NCBI GenBank assembly: GCA_029557915.1
Contig: JAKQHS010000002.1
Location: forward strand, 62,001-126,000
Length of the DNA: 64,000 bases
Direction of reading: 5' to 3'
From: Bacteroidota bacterium
GTDB taxonomy: Bacteria; Bacteroidota; Bacteroidia; Chitinophagales; Saprospiraceae
Shown here: one piece after another, positions 9,012 to 19,147 of the stretch
Position numbering within the stretch: position 1 is the stretch's first letter
Layout of the letters: every line of letters begins with the position of its first letter
Position numbers and translations under genes: made by a program
Notes under the pieces: generated by a model
Seen by the model: only the letters and a program-made list of their open reading frames with translations
What the model was told of the DNA's origin: nothing
Databases searched by the model: none

Positions 9012-9833
9012 ATGGACAAACCCATTCCAAAAATAATTCTTGCCGGGGCAGGCCCAGGGGATCCGGACCTCATTACCGTCAAGCTGGCCGAAGCCCTTAA
9101 AACCGCGGAGGTCATCCTGGTGGACCGGCTGGTAAACCCCGAAATATTAAAAAAATATGCTTCCGGCCAGGCCAGTATCCTGTATGTGGGAAAGCAGGGA
9201 TATTCGGGAAATTCCTTTCCCCAGCATGAGATCAACAGGCTCCTGACAGAATATGCTCTAGCCGGCAAAAAAGTATTGCGGCTCAAAGGAGGGGATGTAT
9301 CGGTGTACAGCAATGCTTTTGATGAGATACAAACTCTACAAAACCACTCGATTTCCTATGAGATCATCCCGGGCATTACCGCGGCTTCAGGGGCCGCGGC
9401 CAGTCTGGGCATACCCCTGACCGCCAGAAACCTGTCTCCCGGCCTCCGGATCCTAAGCCTGTCAGCCGGACAAGAGCCGGGCCCCGGTGAATTTAATGCC
9501 TGGGCCAAATCTCCGGAAACCCTGGCCTTTTATATGTCCATTGAAAACCTGCCATCCCTGATCAACGGATTGTTGGAGGCCGGCGCCGATCCGGAAATGC
9601 CACTCGCCCTGATTGAAAGAGCGACCCTTGAAAATCAAAACAGCGCGGTCTATCCCCTGGGGCGGTTTCTGACTGAAACGGCAAACCAGTCCTTCGCTTC
9701 GCCGACCCTGGTCCTGATCGGCAGAATCCTGAACCATATTCAGCCTGGCTCCACCCCTTCCTCCACCGGAAAGGAAATCACCAAGCCCGAATCCAATCCC
9801 CCAACCTTAAATAATTTTTTGCATGTTATCTGA
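9012..9833 (+). CDS. cobA: Uroporphyrinogen-III C-methyltransferase (SUMT)
   Basis: 273 residues. Transfers two methyl groups from S-adenosylmethionine to uroporphyrinogen III, giving precorrin-2, the first dedicated step to siroheme. The N-terminal GAGPGDPDL loop and RLKGGD motif are those of the tetrapyrrole methylase family; PGITAASGAAA is also conserved. ATG 9012 is preferred over an upstream in-frame start inside cysN because it gives the family N terminus. It lies between cysN and cysJ, overlapping cysJ by 11 bases, so its product probably supplies cofactor for CysI. The domain is stand-alone; the partner CysG N-terminal domain is at 17020. Confidence 0.93.
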   Translation: MDKPIPKIILAGAGPGDPDLITVKLAEALKTAEVILVDRLVNPEILKKYASGQASILYVGKQGYSGNSFPQHEINRLLTEYALAGKKVLRLKGGDVSVYSNAFDEIQTLQNHSISYEIIPGITAASGAAASLGIPLTARNLSPGLRILSLSAGQEPGPGEFNAWAKSPETLAFYMSIENLPSLINGLLEAGADPEMPLALIERATLENQNSAVYPLGRFLTETANQSFASPTLVLIGRILNHIQPGSTPSSTGKEITKPESNPPTLNNFLHVI

Positions 9834-11502
9834 AGGAAGGCTACGAACCTTAAACGATTTTATCGAAAAGACGACCAAGGAAGAACTGATCTGGATCAAC
9901 GGCTATATTGCAGGACTCATCTCCTCCGCAGGCCCTTCCGTTGCGGAGCCGGCCCAGCCATCCAAAAAGTTTACAATCCTTTATGGGACCGATACCGGCA
10001 ATTCGAAAAAACTAGCCCTTGAATTCACCGCCCTTGCCAAGAAACAAGGCGGCAAAGTCAAAGTCAGCGGCATGGACGCTTATAAGCCTGAAGACCTGGC
10101 CCAGGAAAAACAACTCTGCATCATCATGAGCACCCATGGCGACGGAGATCCCCCTCCTGCGGCAAAAAAATTCTATGACCACCTCATGGAAACCGGCACC
10201 CAATACCCCAATCTTGAGTTTGCCTTACTGGCCCTGGGCGATTCGTCCTATCCGCTTTTTTGCAAAGCCGGCGAAGAGGTACACAACCGGCTTTTGGCAT
10301 TGGGGGCCACCTCGGTCTTTCCGCTCCAAAAATGCGATATCGATTACCAGGAGGAAGCAAACAATTGGTTTCAGCTTTACCTGAATTCCTTCCCCTCGGC
10401 TGCCCCGGCCCCCCCTGTCCCACCGAAAAAAGCGCCCCACACGAAAAAATGGTACTCCGGGGTCATCAAAACCAATATCAACCTCAACGGACATACTTCC
10501 TCCAAGGAAACGCACCACCTGGAGATCCGTACCCTTGAACCGGTACTCTATGAACCCGGCGATGCGCTCGGGGTGATTCCCAAAAACAGGAAGTCCACTG
10601 TGGATGAAATTTTATCCCTGTTGCAGGTGGATTCCAACCTGAGCGTCCCCTATAAAGGATCTGCTTATACCCTTTCCAACCTGCTTACCCAAACCTTCAA
10701 CATCTGTCATCTGAAAGAATCCCAGGTGCAGAAATACGCGGACCTGACCGGTCATGAAATCCCCAAAGTGAGGATGGACCTGCTGGATTTATTGAAAATA
10801 TATCCGGTTCGGAACAGCAGGCAGTTTATAGAATTCACCGCTCACCTCACCGAACAATTGCCCAGGCTGTATTCCATCTGTTCATCCCCCCAGGCCCGTG
10901 AATTCGAAATACACATCCTGGTCGGCAAAAATTCCTTCGAGGCCCAAGGTGAAAACCGGTTTGGACTTTGCAGTGAACAACTGAACGAACTGTACGAAGG
11001 AACCCCGGTTGAATTCTATATCCATAAAAACAAATCCTTCCGCCTCCCTTCCCCGGATACAGACGTCATCCTGATCGGCCCCGGTACAGGCATTGCCCCC
11101 ATGCGGGCTTTTATTGAGGACCGCGACGCCTCAGGCGCTTCAGGAAGGAACTGGCTCATTTTTGGCGAACAACATTTTGTCTCCGATTTTTATTACCAGA
11201 CCGAGATTCAGCAGTATGCCAGCACCGGCATCCTTCACCAGGTTGATCTGGCCTGGTCCCGGGACCAGAAAGAAAAACAGTATGTCCAGCACCGCATGCG
11301 CGAAAAAGGAGAAGAACTTTACGAATGGCTCAGGGGCGGGGCCCATGTATTTGTCAGCGGGACGCGAAGCCCGATGAGCGAGGATGTCGAGAAAGCCTGG
11401 ATCGACATTATTTACACCCACAGCGGGAAAAGCGCTCCCGAATCGGAGGCCTGGTGGAATGAGATCAAAGAATCCGGACAATACAAGGCCGATGTTTATT
11501 GA
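9823..11502 (+). CDS. cysJ: Assimilatory sulfite reductase (NADPH) flavoprotein
   Basis: 559 residues. Passes electrons from NADPH through FAD and FMN to the hemoprotein CysI. A flavodoxin domain (about 50-190; YGTDTGNSKKLA, STHGDGDPP, LALGDSSY) is followed by a cytochrome P450 reductase-like FAD domain (RLYSICSSP) and an NADP-binding domain (GPGTGIAPMRAF), with the characteristic C-terminal YKADVY. The N-terminal 45 residues are an extra helical segment. Start overlaps the end of cobA by 11 bases. Confidence 0.95.
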   Translation: MLSEGRLRTLNDFIEKTTKEELIWINGYIAGLISSAGPSVAEPAQPSKKFTILYGTDTGNSKKLALEFTALAKKQGGKVKVSGMDAYKPEDLAQEKQLCIIMSTHGDGDPPPAAKKFYDHLMETGTQYPNLEFALLALGDSSYPLFCKAGEEVHNRLLALGATSVFPLQKCDIDYQEEANNWFQLYLNSFPSAAPAPPVPPKKAPHTKKWYSGVIKTNINLNGHTSSKETHHLEIRTLEPVLYEPGDALGVIPKNRKSTVDEILSLLQVDSNLSVPYKGSAYTLSNLLTQTFNICHLKESQVQKYADLTGHEIPKVRMDLLDLLKIYPVRNSRQFIEFTAHLTEQLPRLYSICSSPQAREFEIHILVGKNSFEAQGENRFGLCSEQLNELYEGTPVEFYIHKNKSFRLPSPDTDVILIGPGTGIAPMRAFIEDRDASGASGRNWLIFGEQHFVSDFYYQTEIQQYASTGILHQVDLAWSRDQKEKQYVQHRMREKGEELYEWLRGGAHVFVSGTRSPMSEDVEKAWIDIIYTHSGKSAPESEAWWNEIKESGQYKADVY

Positions 11503-11523
11503 TAAACCCATAAACCGACAATC

Positions 11524-13212
11524 ATGAGCAATCCAAAAACCGGTGAACCCAACCTGAGCCAGGTAGAAAAAATAAAAATGAAAAGCGACGGCCTGCGCGG
11601 CAGCCTGGCGGAGAGCCTTCAGGACCAGCTCACCGGCGCCCTTCGGGAAGAAGACCAGTCCCTGATCAAACATCACGGCATGTACCAGCAGGATGACCGG
11701 GACCTCCGCGAAAGCCGGGCCCAGAAAAAACTGGAATGGTTGTATTCCTATATGATCCGCCTCCGGCTTCCAGGCGGTTTTTTAAACCCCTCCCAATGGG
11801 TGGCCCTGCATCACATTGCAGGAGAACACAGCACCGGCGTGATCAAAATCACCACCCGTCAAACCATACAGCTTCACGGCATTTTAAAATCTCACCTCAA
11901 ACCTACCTTGAAGGCTTTTGCCACCCAAAGGCTGGACAGCATCGCGGCTTGCGGGGACGTCAACCGCAATGTGATCTGCAGCGCCCACCCCAAACAAAGC
12001 CGGGCGCACGAAGAAGTTTTTGCCTATGCCGATAAAATCAGCACCCTCGCCCTTCCCAGGACCAATGCCTATTATGAGATCTGGCTCGACCGTGAAGCGC
12101 TTACGAATAAAGAAGAGGAGATCGACCCCCTGTACCAGGACCGGTATCTGCCCCGGAAATTTAAAATCGCAATCTGCATCCCGCCCAACAACGACGTCGA
12201 TGTGTTTGCCAACGATATCGGCCTGATCGCCATCCTCGATGGGGACAAACTCCTGGGATTCAACGTGGCCATCGGCGGGGGACTGGGGACGACCCATGGC
12301 AATGCGGACACCTATCCCAGGCTGGCCACGGTCATAGGCTTTGTGGCCTCCGAAGAAAAGATCCTGAAGGCCGTCTATGAGATCATCACGGTACAACGGG
12401 ATTTTGGCAACCGCAGCGACCGCAAGCAAGCCCGGCTGAAATATACCATCGACCGCATGGGTCTGGACGCGTTCAAGTCGGAAGTGGAAAAAAGATGCGG
12501 ATTTGAATTCGAGCCCGCGAAGCCCTTTTCCTTCTCTGAACGTACGGACTACTTCGGCTGGCATCAGAATCATGAAGGCAACTGGTATTATACCCTCTTC
12601 GTCGAGAACGGAAGGATTGCGGATGAAAACCGGGCCATAAAAACCGCTTTATATGAGGCGGCTCAGACTGGAAAAACCAATTTCAGGTTTACCGCCAATC
12701 AGAAAGTCATCCTCAGCGATATCCACCCCTCCGACAAGAAAGCGATCGAACAAATCCTGGAAAAATACGACCTCATCAAACATACGGATGAAGCCATCCC
12801 CATGCGTCAGAATGCCATAGCCTGTGTAGCTCTGAATACCTGCCCCCTGGCACTGGCTGAAGGCCAACGGTACCTCCCCACCCTCATCAGCAAACTGGAG
12901 CCCCTCCTGAAAAAATATAAACTCGAAAATGATCCGATATCCATCCGCATGACCGGTTGTCCAAACGGTTGCGGGCGCCCCTACCTGGCGGAAATCGGTT
13001 TGATCGGCACCTCCTACGGTCGTTACAACCTGCATCTTGGCGGCGACCGCCTTGGTGAAAGACTGAATGAAAAAAAATACGAGCAGGTGAATGAGGAGGA
13101 GATTATAAGCATCCTGGATCCACTCTTTAAAAAATATGCAGCGGCCAAAAAGAAATACCAATCTTTTGGGGACTTCATTCACCAAAACCCGGAACTGGTC
13201 ACCACCAGATAA
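11524..13212 (+). CDS. cysI: Assimilatory sulfite reductase hemoprotein
   Basis: 562 residues. Six-electron reduction of sulfite to sulfide at a coupled siroheme-4Fe4S centre. The four cluster cysteines are present as C-x5-C (Cys434, Cys440) and C-x3-C (Cys479, Cys483, in GCPNGCGRP). Substrate-pocket Arg/Lys segments such as [10 protein letters not shown] are present. Begins 21 bases after cysJ and ends 5 bases before the ALAS-HemC-HemD fusion. The latter supplies the siroheme precursor, so cofactor and apoenzyme are made from one mRNA. Confidence 0.95.
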   Translation: MSNPKTGEPNLSQVEKIKMKSDGLRGSLAESLQDQLTGALREEDQSLIKHHGMYQQDDRDLRESRAQKKLEWLYSYMIRLRLPGGFLNPSQWVALHHIAGEHSTGVIKITTRQTIQLHGILKSHLKPTLKAFATQRLDSIAACGDVNRNVICSAHPKQSRAHEEVFAYADKISTLALPRTNAYYEIWLDREALTNKEEEIDPLYQDRYLPRKFKIAICIPPNNDVDVFANDIGLIAILDGDKLLGFNVAIGGGLGTTHGNADTYPRLATVIGFVASEEKILKAVYEIITVQRDFGNRSDRKQARLKYTIDRMGLDAFKSEVEKRCGFEFEPAKPFSFSERTDYFGWHQNHEGNWYYTLFVENGRIADENRAIKTALYEAAQTGKTNFRFTANQKVILSDIHPSDKKAIEQILEKYDLIKHTDEAIPMRQNAIACVALNTCPLALAEGQRYLPTLISKLEPLLKKYKLENDPISIRMTGCPNGCGRPYLAEIGLIGTSYGRYNLHLGGDRLGERLNEKKYEQVNEEEIISILDPLFKKYAAAKKKYQSFGDFIHQNPELVTTR

Positions 13213-13217
13213 GAGCC

Positions 13218-15977
13218 ATGCCTGTGAACCCTTCCCATCTTTCCGATCCTTTAGCCCCCTTTGATTACCAGGGCTGGGCCGAAAACACATTGCAGGGCCT
13301 GAAATTGGAGGGCGCTTACCGGTATTTTTTGGGCATTGAAAAGCGTGCGGAAACCTATCCACAATTCGACTTTACGGACTCTTCAGGACAGACCAAATCA
13401 GCCATTAATTGGTGCGGCAATGATTACCTGGCCATGAGCACACAGGAAGCTGTGCTGAAGGTCATGCATAAAAACATCGCGCTGGCAGGTGCCGGCAGCG
13501 GAGGCACGCGCAATATTGCCGGAACCACCCGCCTCCACCAGGAACTTGAGCAGGAACTGGCTTCCTGGAATGGGAAAGAAGCCGCACTGCTGTTTAATGG
13601 TGCCTATCAGGCCAATCAAACCACCATGACCACCCTGGGCAGGCTCTTGCCGGACCTTGTTTTTATTTCGGACGAAGAAAACCATGCCTCCCTGATTGAA
13701 GGAATGCGTGCAGTGCCAAATAAAAAATACATTTTCAGGCACAATGATTTAAACCACCTGGAGGAAATCCTCCGGGCCCTGCCGCCGGCGGCACCGCGCT
13801 TGCTGGTGTTCGAATCGGTCTACAGCATGTCGGGCACGATCGCCCCGGTCGCCGAAATCGTCGCCCTGGCAAAAAAATATCAGTCCCTCACCTACATCGA
13901 TGAAGTGCATGCGGCAGGCCTCTATGGGCCCGAAGGTTCAGGGCTTTCGGAAGAACTGGGCGCCCGGGCGGAAATTGATTTTATCAACGGGACCCTTTCC
14001 AAGGCGGTCGGAGTTTTTGGCGGATATATTGCCGCTTCCGCCCTATGGGTGGATTTGATCCGGAGCTTTGGACCGGGATTTATTTTTACAACCTCCCTGC
14101 CCCCGGCCCTGTGCGCGGCAGCCGCTGCCAGCATCCGGTATATCCGGGAACACCCGGAGATCAGGCTGGCCTTTTTTGAAAATGTGCACCTCCTGAGATC
14201 ACATCTTGACCATCATGCCATCCCTTATTCCGGAAACCAGAGCCATATCACCCATATCCGAATCGGCCCGGAAGATCTCTGCAAACAGCGCAGTGAAACC
14301 CTTTTGCATTCTTTTGGCCACTATCTTCAGCCGATCAATTTTCCAACGGTGCCCAAAGGAGCAGCCTGTCTGCGCCTGACCATCACACCCAGGCATACGG
14401 AAGAGCATATTCTCCGGTTGACCGAAGCCCTGGACCAGGTCCTGGACCGGACGATCGTGCTGACGGGAAGAGGATCCAAATTGTCCCGATTGCAAATCGA
14501 TATCGCTAAGAATAAAATTCAAGACGCTTTCCCCAGGCTCAGGGTTGAAACAAAATATAAAGACAGTCTGGGTGATCAGTTGAGCGACATTCCCCTCGAT
14601 ACCCAGGAAGGCGTTGATTTTTTCACCCGGGTATTCGCGGACGATTTACAGGCAGGAAGGGCTGATATCGCGGTGCACTCCCTGAAGGACCTGAGCGGCG
14701 ATCACTTTTTCGGATCAAACCGTTTTGCGGTCATTGACCGCGAGGAGACCCGGGATATAGCCATTTTCAACGGGGATGTCGGAGAAAGGTTGCGCCAGGG
14801 ACTGCCTGTCCGGATCGGCACCTGTTCATTCAGGCGCCAATTGATGGCAGAGCAATTTTTATCAAAAGCCCTGCCACGGACCGGCCCTGAAATAAAGATT
14901 GAGTGCCTCCCCATCCGGGGCAATGTGGACAGCCGGCTCCGGAAACTTGGCACGGACAGCTACGACGGCATCATACTGGCCCTGGCAGGCATCAACCGGA
15001 TGCTGAGGGATGAAGGAACCCGTAAGGAAATGCAGGTTCTGCTCCAGGACAAAAAATGGATGATCCTGCCGCTTATTGAATGTGTGCCCGCTCCCTGTCA
15101 GGGGGCTATTGTGGCGGAGGCATGCCCGGACAACGTCCTCGCACGACAGGTCTTGCAACGCATCATGGATCCGGTCCTGCATGCGGATTGTTCCGATGAA
15201 AAATACGCTGCAAGGCAATACGGCAGCGGTTGCCTCCAGCGGTTTGGGGTCACCACCCTGCGGGCCGCTTCTGAAAAATGGATCTATGCAGCAGGCCTGG
15301 ATGAGAAAGGAAGGACCTTTAGAGACTGGTATGGTATTGCGTCCCCTGTATTTCCATTGGATCCTGCGTCGATCATCACTTCAGATGAACTGGGATTCAA
15401 GGCCTTTCGCAAGCCCGTCCCTGTTCAGGATGGATCGCCTTCAAGCCTTGTATATTTTATCGCGCACCGGCATGCCCTGGACGGCTTTACCAATCAACAA
15501 GCCTTAGAGCAAGGAAGGATTTGGGCGGCAGGGACCGGCACCTGGTATGTGCTCGCCCAAAAAGGATTTTGGGTGGAAGGCTGTGCCGATTCTTTTGGAC
15601 TGGAATCGCTCACCGGCCTTTTTGACTCTCCCGCAGTTGGGATCCGCCGGGAAGAAATCCTCATTCTTACCAATGCCGAATCCACAAATCGATGGAAAGC
15701 CCGCGGATGGAATGCCCTGGGCACCTATGAAGCCCGGTACGAATCGAGTCTGATCGATAAATACAAACTCAAAGAGGCCCGGTTGATCTTCTGGAATTGT
15801 TTCGCCCATTTTGACGAGGTCAAAGACCTGGCAGGAAAGGATCTTATCCACGCCTGCTTACCCGGCCGCACGGCAGAAGGGTTGAAAAAATCCGGTATTC
15901 ATCCCATTCTGTTTCCAAGCTTAGATTCATTTAATCAATGGAAGAAAAATTATATTCAATCCATCATCGCCGCCTGA
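13218..15977 (+). CDS. Trifunctional fusion: 5-aminolevulinate synthase + HemC + HemD
   Basis: 919 residues with three tetrapyrrole enzymes in one frame. Residues 1 to about 405 are 5-aminolevulinate synthase (glycine + succinyl-CoA): WCGNDYL, the diagnostic [36 protein letters not shown] lysine about Lys262 in GTLSKAVG, and FIFTTSLPP. The GGTRNIxGT motif separates ALAS from the related AONS and KBL enzymes. From about 411 to 700 is hydroxymethylbilane synthase: [16 protein letters not shown] with the catalytic Asp near 491, [19 protein letters not shown], and the dipyrromethane Cys near 672 in GSGCLQR. The rest is a uroporphyrinogen-III synthase-like domain, less conserved and assigned partly by position. 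Such a fusion is unknown to me. hemB overlaps its end by 40 bases. Confidence 0.9.
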   Translation: MPVNPSHLSDPLAPFDYQGWAENTLQGLKLEGAYRYFLGIEKRAETYPQFDFTDSSGQTKSAINWCGNDYLAMSTQEAVLKVMHKNIALAGAGSGGTRNIAGTTRLHQELEQELASWNGKEAALLFNGAYQANQTTMTTLGRLLPDLVFISDEENHASLIEGMRAVPNKKYIFRHNDLNHLEEILRALPPAAPRLLVFESVYSMSGTIAPVAEIVALAKKYQSLTYIDEVHAAGLYGPEGSGLSEELGARAEIDFINGTLSKAVGVFGGYIAASALWVDLIRSFGPGFIFTTSLPPALCAAAAASIRYIREHPEIRLAFFENVHLLRSHLDHHAIPYSGNQSHITHIRIGPEDLCKQRSETLLHSFGHYLQPINFPTVPKGAACLRLTITPRHTEEHILRLTEALDQVLDRTIVLTGRGSKLSRLQIDIAKNKIQDAFPRLRVETKYKDSLGDQLSDIPLDTQEGVDFFTRVFADDLQAGRADIAVHSLKDLSGDHFFGSNRFAVIDREETRDIAIFNGDVGERLRQGLPVRIGTCSFRRQLMAEQFLSKALPRTGPEIKIECLPIRGNVDSRLRKLGTDSYDGIILALAGINRMLRDEGTRKEMQVLLQDKKWMILPLIECVPAPCQGAIVAEACPDNVLARQVLQRIMDPVLHADCSDEKYAARQYGSGCLQRFGVTTLRAASEKWIYAAGLDEKGRTFRDWYGIASPVFPLDPASIITSDELGFKAFRKPVPVQDGSPSSLVYFIAHRHALDGFTNQQALEQGRIWAAGTGTWYVLAQKGFWVEGCADSFGLESLTGLFDSPAVGIRREEILILTNAESTNRWKARGWNALGTYEARYESSLIDKYKLKEARLIFWNCFAHFDEVKDLAGKDLIHACLPGRTAEGLKKSGIHPILFPSLDSFNQWKKNYIQSIIAA

Positions 15978-16936
15978 GATTGGGTAAACGGATCCGGGAA
16001 TTGGTAAATCCATTCAGGATCAGCCACCGGAATTTTATTTACCCCCTCTTTGTGGATGAATCCCTCACCGCCCGGCGGGAGATTGAACATATGAACGGAA
16101 TCTGTTCCGAAACCCGGGAGACCGTGTTCGAAGCCATCTCCTCCACCCTGGCTTCCGGAATAAATAAATTCCTCCTGTTCCCGATTCCCGCAAAAAAACG
16201 AAAAGACCATTTTGATTTTTCCTTTGCCGCGGACCTGGTGGCTGAATTAAAACAATCGTTTGGGGACGGGATCTGGCTGGCAACGGATATTTGCCTTTGC
16301 AGTTATACCGATCATGGCCATTGCGGGATACTCAATGAAAAAGGGGACCAGGTCCTGAATCATGAATCCGTAAAGGTCCTGGGTGAATATGCCTACCTGT
16401 TGGCGAAAGCCGGGGCAGACTGTGTGGCCCCCAGCGATATGATGGATGGACGGGTGGGCCATATCCGGCAGCAGTTGAATGCCTTCGCTTTGGAGCAGGT
16501 AACCATCATGAGCTATTCGGCCAAATTCAGTTCGCAATGGTATGGTCCGTTCCGGGACGCCTGTCATTCCGCACCGGATCAAAGCCTTGGCATTAAAGAC
16601 CGGAAATCCTATCAGTTATCCCCGTTAAGTAGCCGGGACGCCGTTCAATGTGCCTTACGCGATGAAGCCGAAGGGGCCGATATCCTGATGGTGAAACCGG
16701 CTGCGCTCTATACGGACGTCATTTGGTCTGTGAAGCAAAAGACAAACCTCCCCATTGCCGCATATCATGTGAGCGGGGAATATGCCTCGGTCGAACTGAT
16801 GGCAGCACAGGGTGTGGTCGACCGGGCTAAGGCTCACCTGGAAGTCTGGGCGGCCCTGCAACGAAGCGGAGCTGATATCATTATATCCTACGCCGCACCC
16901 TTTGCAAAATCCTGGATTGAAAATTATGATTTTTAA
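15938..16936 (+). CDS. hemB: Delta-aminolevulinic acid dehydratase (porphobilinogen synthase)
   Basis: 332 residues. Condenses two aminolevulinate molecules to porphobilinogen. The N terminus has [13 protein letters not shown], then the zinc-site cysteines in [14 protein letters not shown], the lysine segments [16 protein letters not shown] and MVKPAALY with the Schiff-base lysine, and the C-terminal YHVSGEYA. This is the zinc-cysteine type. The start at 15938 overlaps the fusion gene by 40 bases; no later ATG keeps the full N terminus, so translational coupling is likely. Its product feeds the HemC domain of the preceding fusion. Confidence 0.95.
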   Translation: MEEKLYSIHHRRLRLGKRIRELVNPFRISHRNFIYPLFVDESLTARREIEHMNGICSETRETVFEAISSTLASGINKFLLFPIPAKKRKDHFDFSFAADLVAELKQSFGDGIWLATDICLCSYTDHGHCGILNEKGDQVLNHESVKVLGEYAYLLAKAGADCVAPSDMMDGRVGHIRQQLNAFALEQVTIMSYSAKFSSQWYGPFRDACHSAPDQSLGIKDRKSYQLSPLSSRDAVQCALRDEAEGADILMVKPAALYTDVIWSVKQKTNLPIAAYHVSGEYASVELMAAQGVVDRAKAHLEVWAALQRSGADIIISYAAPFAKSWIENYDF

Positions 16937-17019
16937 TTGGCCTGCCGGATGAATCAAGCAAAATCATTCTATTTACCGGATCGTCCTTCTAGGGTTGATC
17001 GCAATGTCCTGCGGAAGCC

Positions 17020-18504
17020 ATGGCGGTAACGAAGCAGATTGAACGGAATGTATTGTACCCGGTTTTCCTGAAACTGGACGACCTGAATATATTGGTGGTG
17101 GGCGGCGGCAATGTCGCCTTGGAAAAGCTGCATTCCATCCTGAGTAATTCACCCAGCGCCCGGATCACCCTGGTGGCCCCGAGGATCCTGGATGCCGTCA
17201 AAACGCTCACGGCACAAAAAACCAATTGTACATTGATCAACCGGCCCTTTGAGGACTCCGACCTGGACGGCAGGGATCTGGCCTTTCTGACTACCGATCA
17301 ACCTGACCTGCATCGCCACATCCGGGATTTAGCCCGGCAAAAAAAAGTACTGGTCAATACGGCCGACACGCCCGAACTCTGTGATTTTTATCTTTCGAGC
17401 ATTGTCCAGAAGGGCCAGCTCAAACTGGCCATATCCACCAACGGCATGTCGCCTACGGCAGCTAAGCGGATAAAAGAAATGCTCAAATCGGCCTTACCGG
17501 ACAGCCTGGATGAAATCATCCTGAATCTGAATACCATCCGCAAATCCTTAAAAGGCGATTTTGAATACAAAACCCAAACCCTGAATGAGATCACCCGGAT
17601 CTGGGTTGAGAATAAGAATGACAAGGCGGCCCGGAGGTGGAAAAAAATGGCGAGCATCTCCCTCCTGGTTTTTGCATCCATGTTGATCGGCTATTTTTTA
17701 TTTTCAGAAATCAACCTGCGCGAACTCTCCGGAAGAGGCGCGGACTGGGTGGTCAGCCTGGACCGGAGCTTTTATATCATGGTGCTGGCCGGTTTCCTCG
17801 CACAGTTGGTGGACGGTTCTCTGGGAATGGGATATGGGGTCACCAGCGCCATCGTATTGTTGTCTTCGGGCATCAGCCCGGCTGCCATCAGCGGGAGCAT
17901 CCACACCGCGGAAATATTTGCCAGCGGGGCATCGGGTTACAGCCATTACAGGTTTGGGAATGTAAACATGAAATTGTTTAAGGCGCTGGTCGTCCCGGGG
18001 GTCATCGGGGCCATCCTGGGCGCACTCCTCCTAGTGTTTTTTGGGAATTCAGGCTTCGGATGGTTAAGGCCATTGCTGGCCACCTACACCCTGTTTTTGG
18101 GGATCAAATTTTTTATCAACGCCTTTCAGCCTCCTCGCCCAAAAAGGAAATTCAAGTTTTACCGGACCCTTGCAGGTTTTGGAGGTTTCCTCGACTCTTT
18201 TGGGGGCGGGGGCTGGGGTCCCCTGGTTACCAGCACCCTGGTGAGTCGTGGCCGGACCGTCAAGTACGTCATCGGCTCGGTAAGCCTCACGGAGTTTTTT
18301 GTAACCATGGCCAGCGCATTGACTTTCTTTTCCCTGCTTGGTCTCAGCCATTGGAAGACCATCCTTGGTTTGATCATCGGCGGTCTGCTTGCTGCTCCCC
18401 TGGCCGCCCTGTTGATTGGCAAGATTCCCCGGAAGACCGCATTTATTCTCCTTGGAACCATAGTCGTCATCTGGAGCATACGCATCCTTTGGGGAGCGTT
18501 TTAA
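17020..18504 (+). CDS. Precorrin-2 dehydrogenase/sirohydrochlorin ferrochelatase fused to TSUP permease
   Basis: 494 residues. Residues 1 to about 200 match the CysG N-terminal/Met8 domain, which oxidises precorrin-2 with NAD and inserts iron to give siroheme: Rossmann VVGGGNVA (about 26-33), NTADTPELCDFYLSS, STNGMSPTAAKRIKE. From about 210 there are several membrane segments of the TauE/SafE (TSUP) family: QLVDGSLGMGYG, SGSIHTAEIFASG, GFLDSFGGGGWGPL. TSUP proteins move sulfite, sulfonates or sulfate, so the second half may import sulfate or export excess sulfite. It is the last gene of the operon, 83 bases after hemB, and completes the siroheme pathway with SUMT at 9012. Transport direction is inferred only from context. 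Confidence 0.92.
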   Translation: MAVTKQIERNVLYPVFLKLDDLNILVVGGGNVALEKLHSILSNSPSARITLVAPRILDAVKTLTAQKTNCTLINRPFEDSDLDGRDLAFLTTDQPDLHRHIRDLARQKKVLVNTADTPELCDFYLSSIVQKGQLKLAISTNGMSPTAAKRIKEMLKSALPDSLDEIILNLNTIRKSLKGDFEYKTQTLNEITRIWVENKNDKAARRWKKMASISLLVFASMLIGYFLFSEINLRELSGRGADWVVSLDRSFYIMVLAGFLAQLVDGSLGMGYGVTSAIVLLSSGISPAAISGSIHTAEIFASGASGYSHYRFGNVNMKLFKALVVPGVIGAILGALLLVFFGNSGFGWLRPLLATYTLFLGIKFFINAFQPPRPKRKFKFYRTLAGFGGFLDSFGGGGWGPLVTSTLVSRGRTVKYVIGSVSLTEFFVTMASALTFFSLLGLSHWKTILGLIIGGLLAAPLAALLIGKIPRKTAFILLGTIVVIWSIRILWGAF

Positions 18505-18572
18505 GGTTCAAAAGGAAAGAGAAGTTATCCGGACAGACAGCTTCTCCATTCATCCGTTCGGAAACGGGCGCC

Positions 18573-19010
18573 TCATTCGGATTTCATTTTGGCATAATCC
18601 ACCATACCCTGGAAATCAATCACCACTACGGGTTCATTACCCACTACCCAGGCATCGTGTCCGCTGGGCAGGGAGGACACATCACCGGCCTTGCAATCAA
18701 AGGTCGTTCCGTCGTCCATCAGGATGCGCAAGACCCCGCTCACGTGATATTGGTAATGCGGCGCTTCACAGCTTTTGGTTCCTGATGATTCTTTTAAGGA
18801 AGCAGACCACTTCCATCCGGGCTGAAAGGTCGCCCTGCCGATCATGGCACCACCCAGTTTCACAAGTTCCAGTTTACCAAGCGGAAAGGTCCTTACTTCA
18901 TCCGGTTTGGCGAACATCTTGTGTTCGGCTTTAGCAACTCCGGCGTGATGCATCCGTGCAGCCATGAAGAGGGTGGCGATCATGGCCAACAGCATAATTT
19001 TTAATTTCAT
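18573..19010 (-). CDS. Secreted cupin-domain protein
   Basis: 145 residues. A Sec signal peptide (basic MKLKI, then hydrophobic LLAMIATLFMAA) leads to a single cupin fold: HYQYHVSGVLRILMDDG, CKAGDVSSLPSGHDAWVVG. Histidines that could bind metal are present, but no substrate can be assigned. The gene is convergent with the cys operon, 68 bases after the TSUP fusion, and is unrelated by strand. Function unknown. Confidence 0.8.
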   Translation of the reverse strand: MKLKIMLLAMIATLFMAARMHHAGVAKAEHKMFAKPDEVRTFPLGKLELVKLGGAMIGRATFQPGWKWSASLKESSGTKSCEAPHYQYHVSGVLRILMDDGTTFDCKAGDVSSLPSGHDAWVVGNEPVVVIDFQGMVDYAKMKSE

Positions 19011-19147
19011 GATTTATGATTTTTTAAGAATGAATGAATGATACAAAGTTGATCAAGGCAACACCTGACGGACTTGTAGGAACTTCGGCATTCTTTGTAT
19101 AAAAACAGGAATTAACGGATGGAGACCCTGGCCCGTTTTCTTTTCAT

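Noticed and set aside
13218-14450. Reading the N-terminal domain as 8-amino-7-oxononanoate synthase or KBL
   Set aside because: The GGTRNIAGT and FIFTTSLPP motifs and the fusion to HemC/HemD point to 5-aminolevulinate synthase; no biotin or threonine genes are nearby.
18530-18560. Terminator after the cys operon
   Set aside because: CCGTT/AACGG near 18550 is only a 5-bp stem without a T-run; no convincing terminator was found between the TSUP fusion and the convergent cupin gene.
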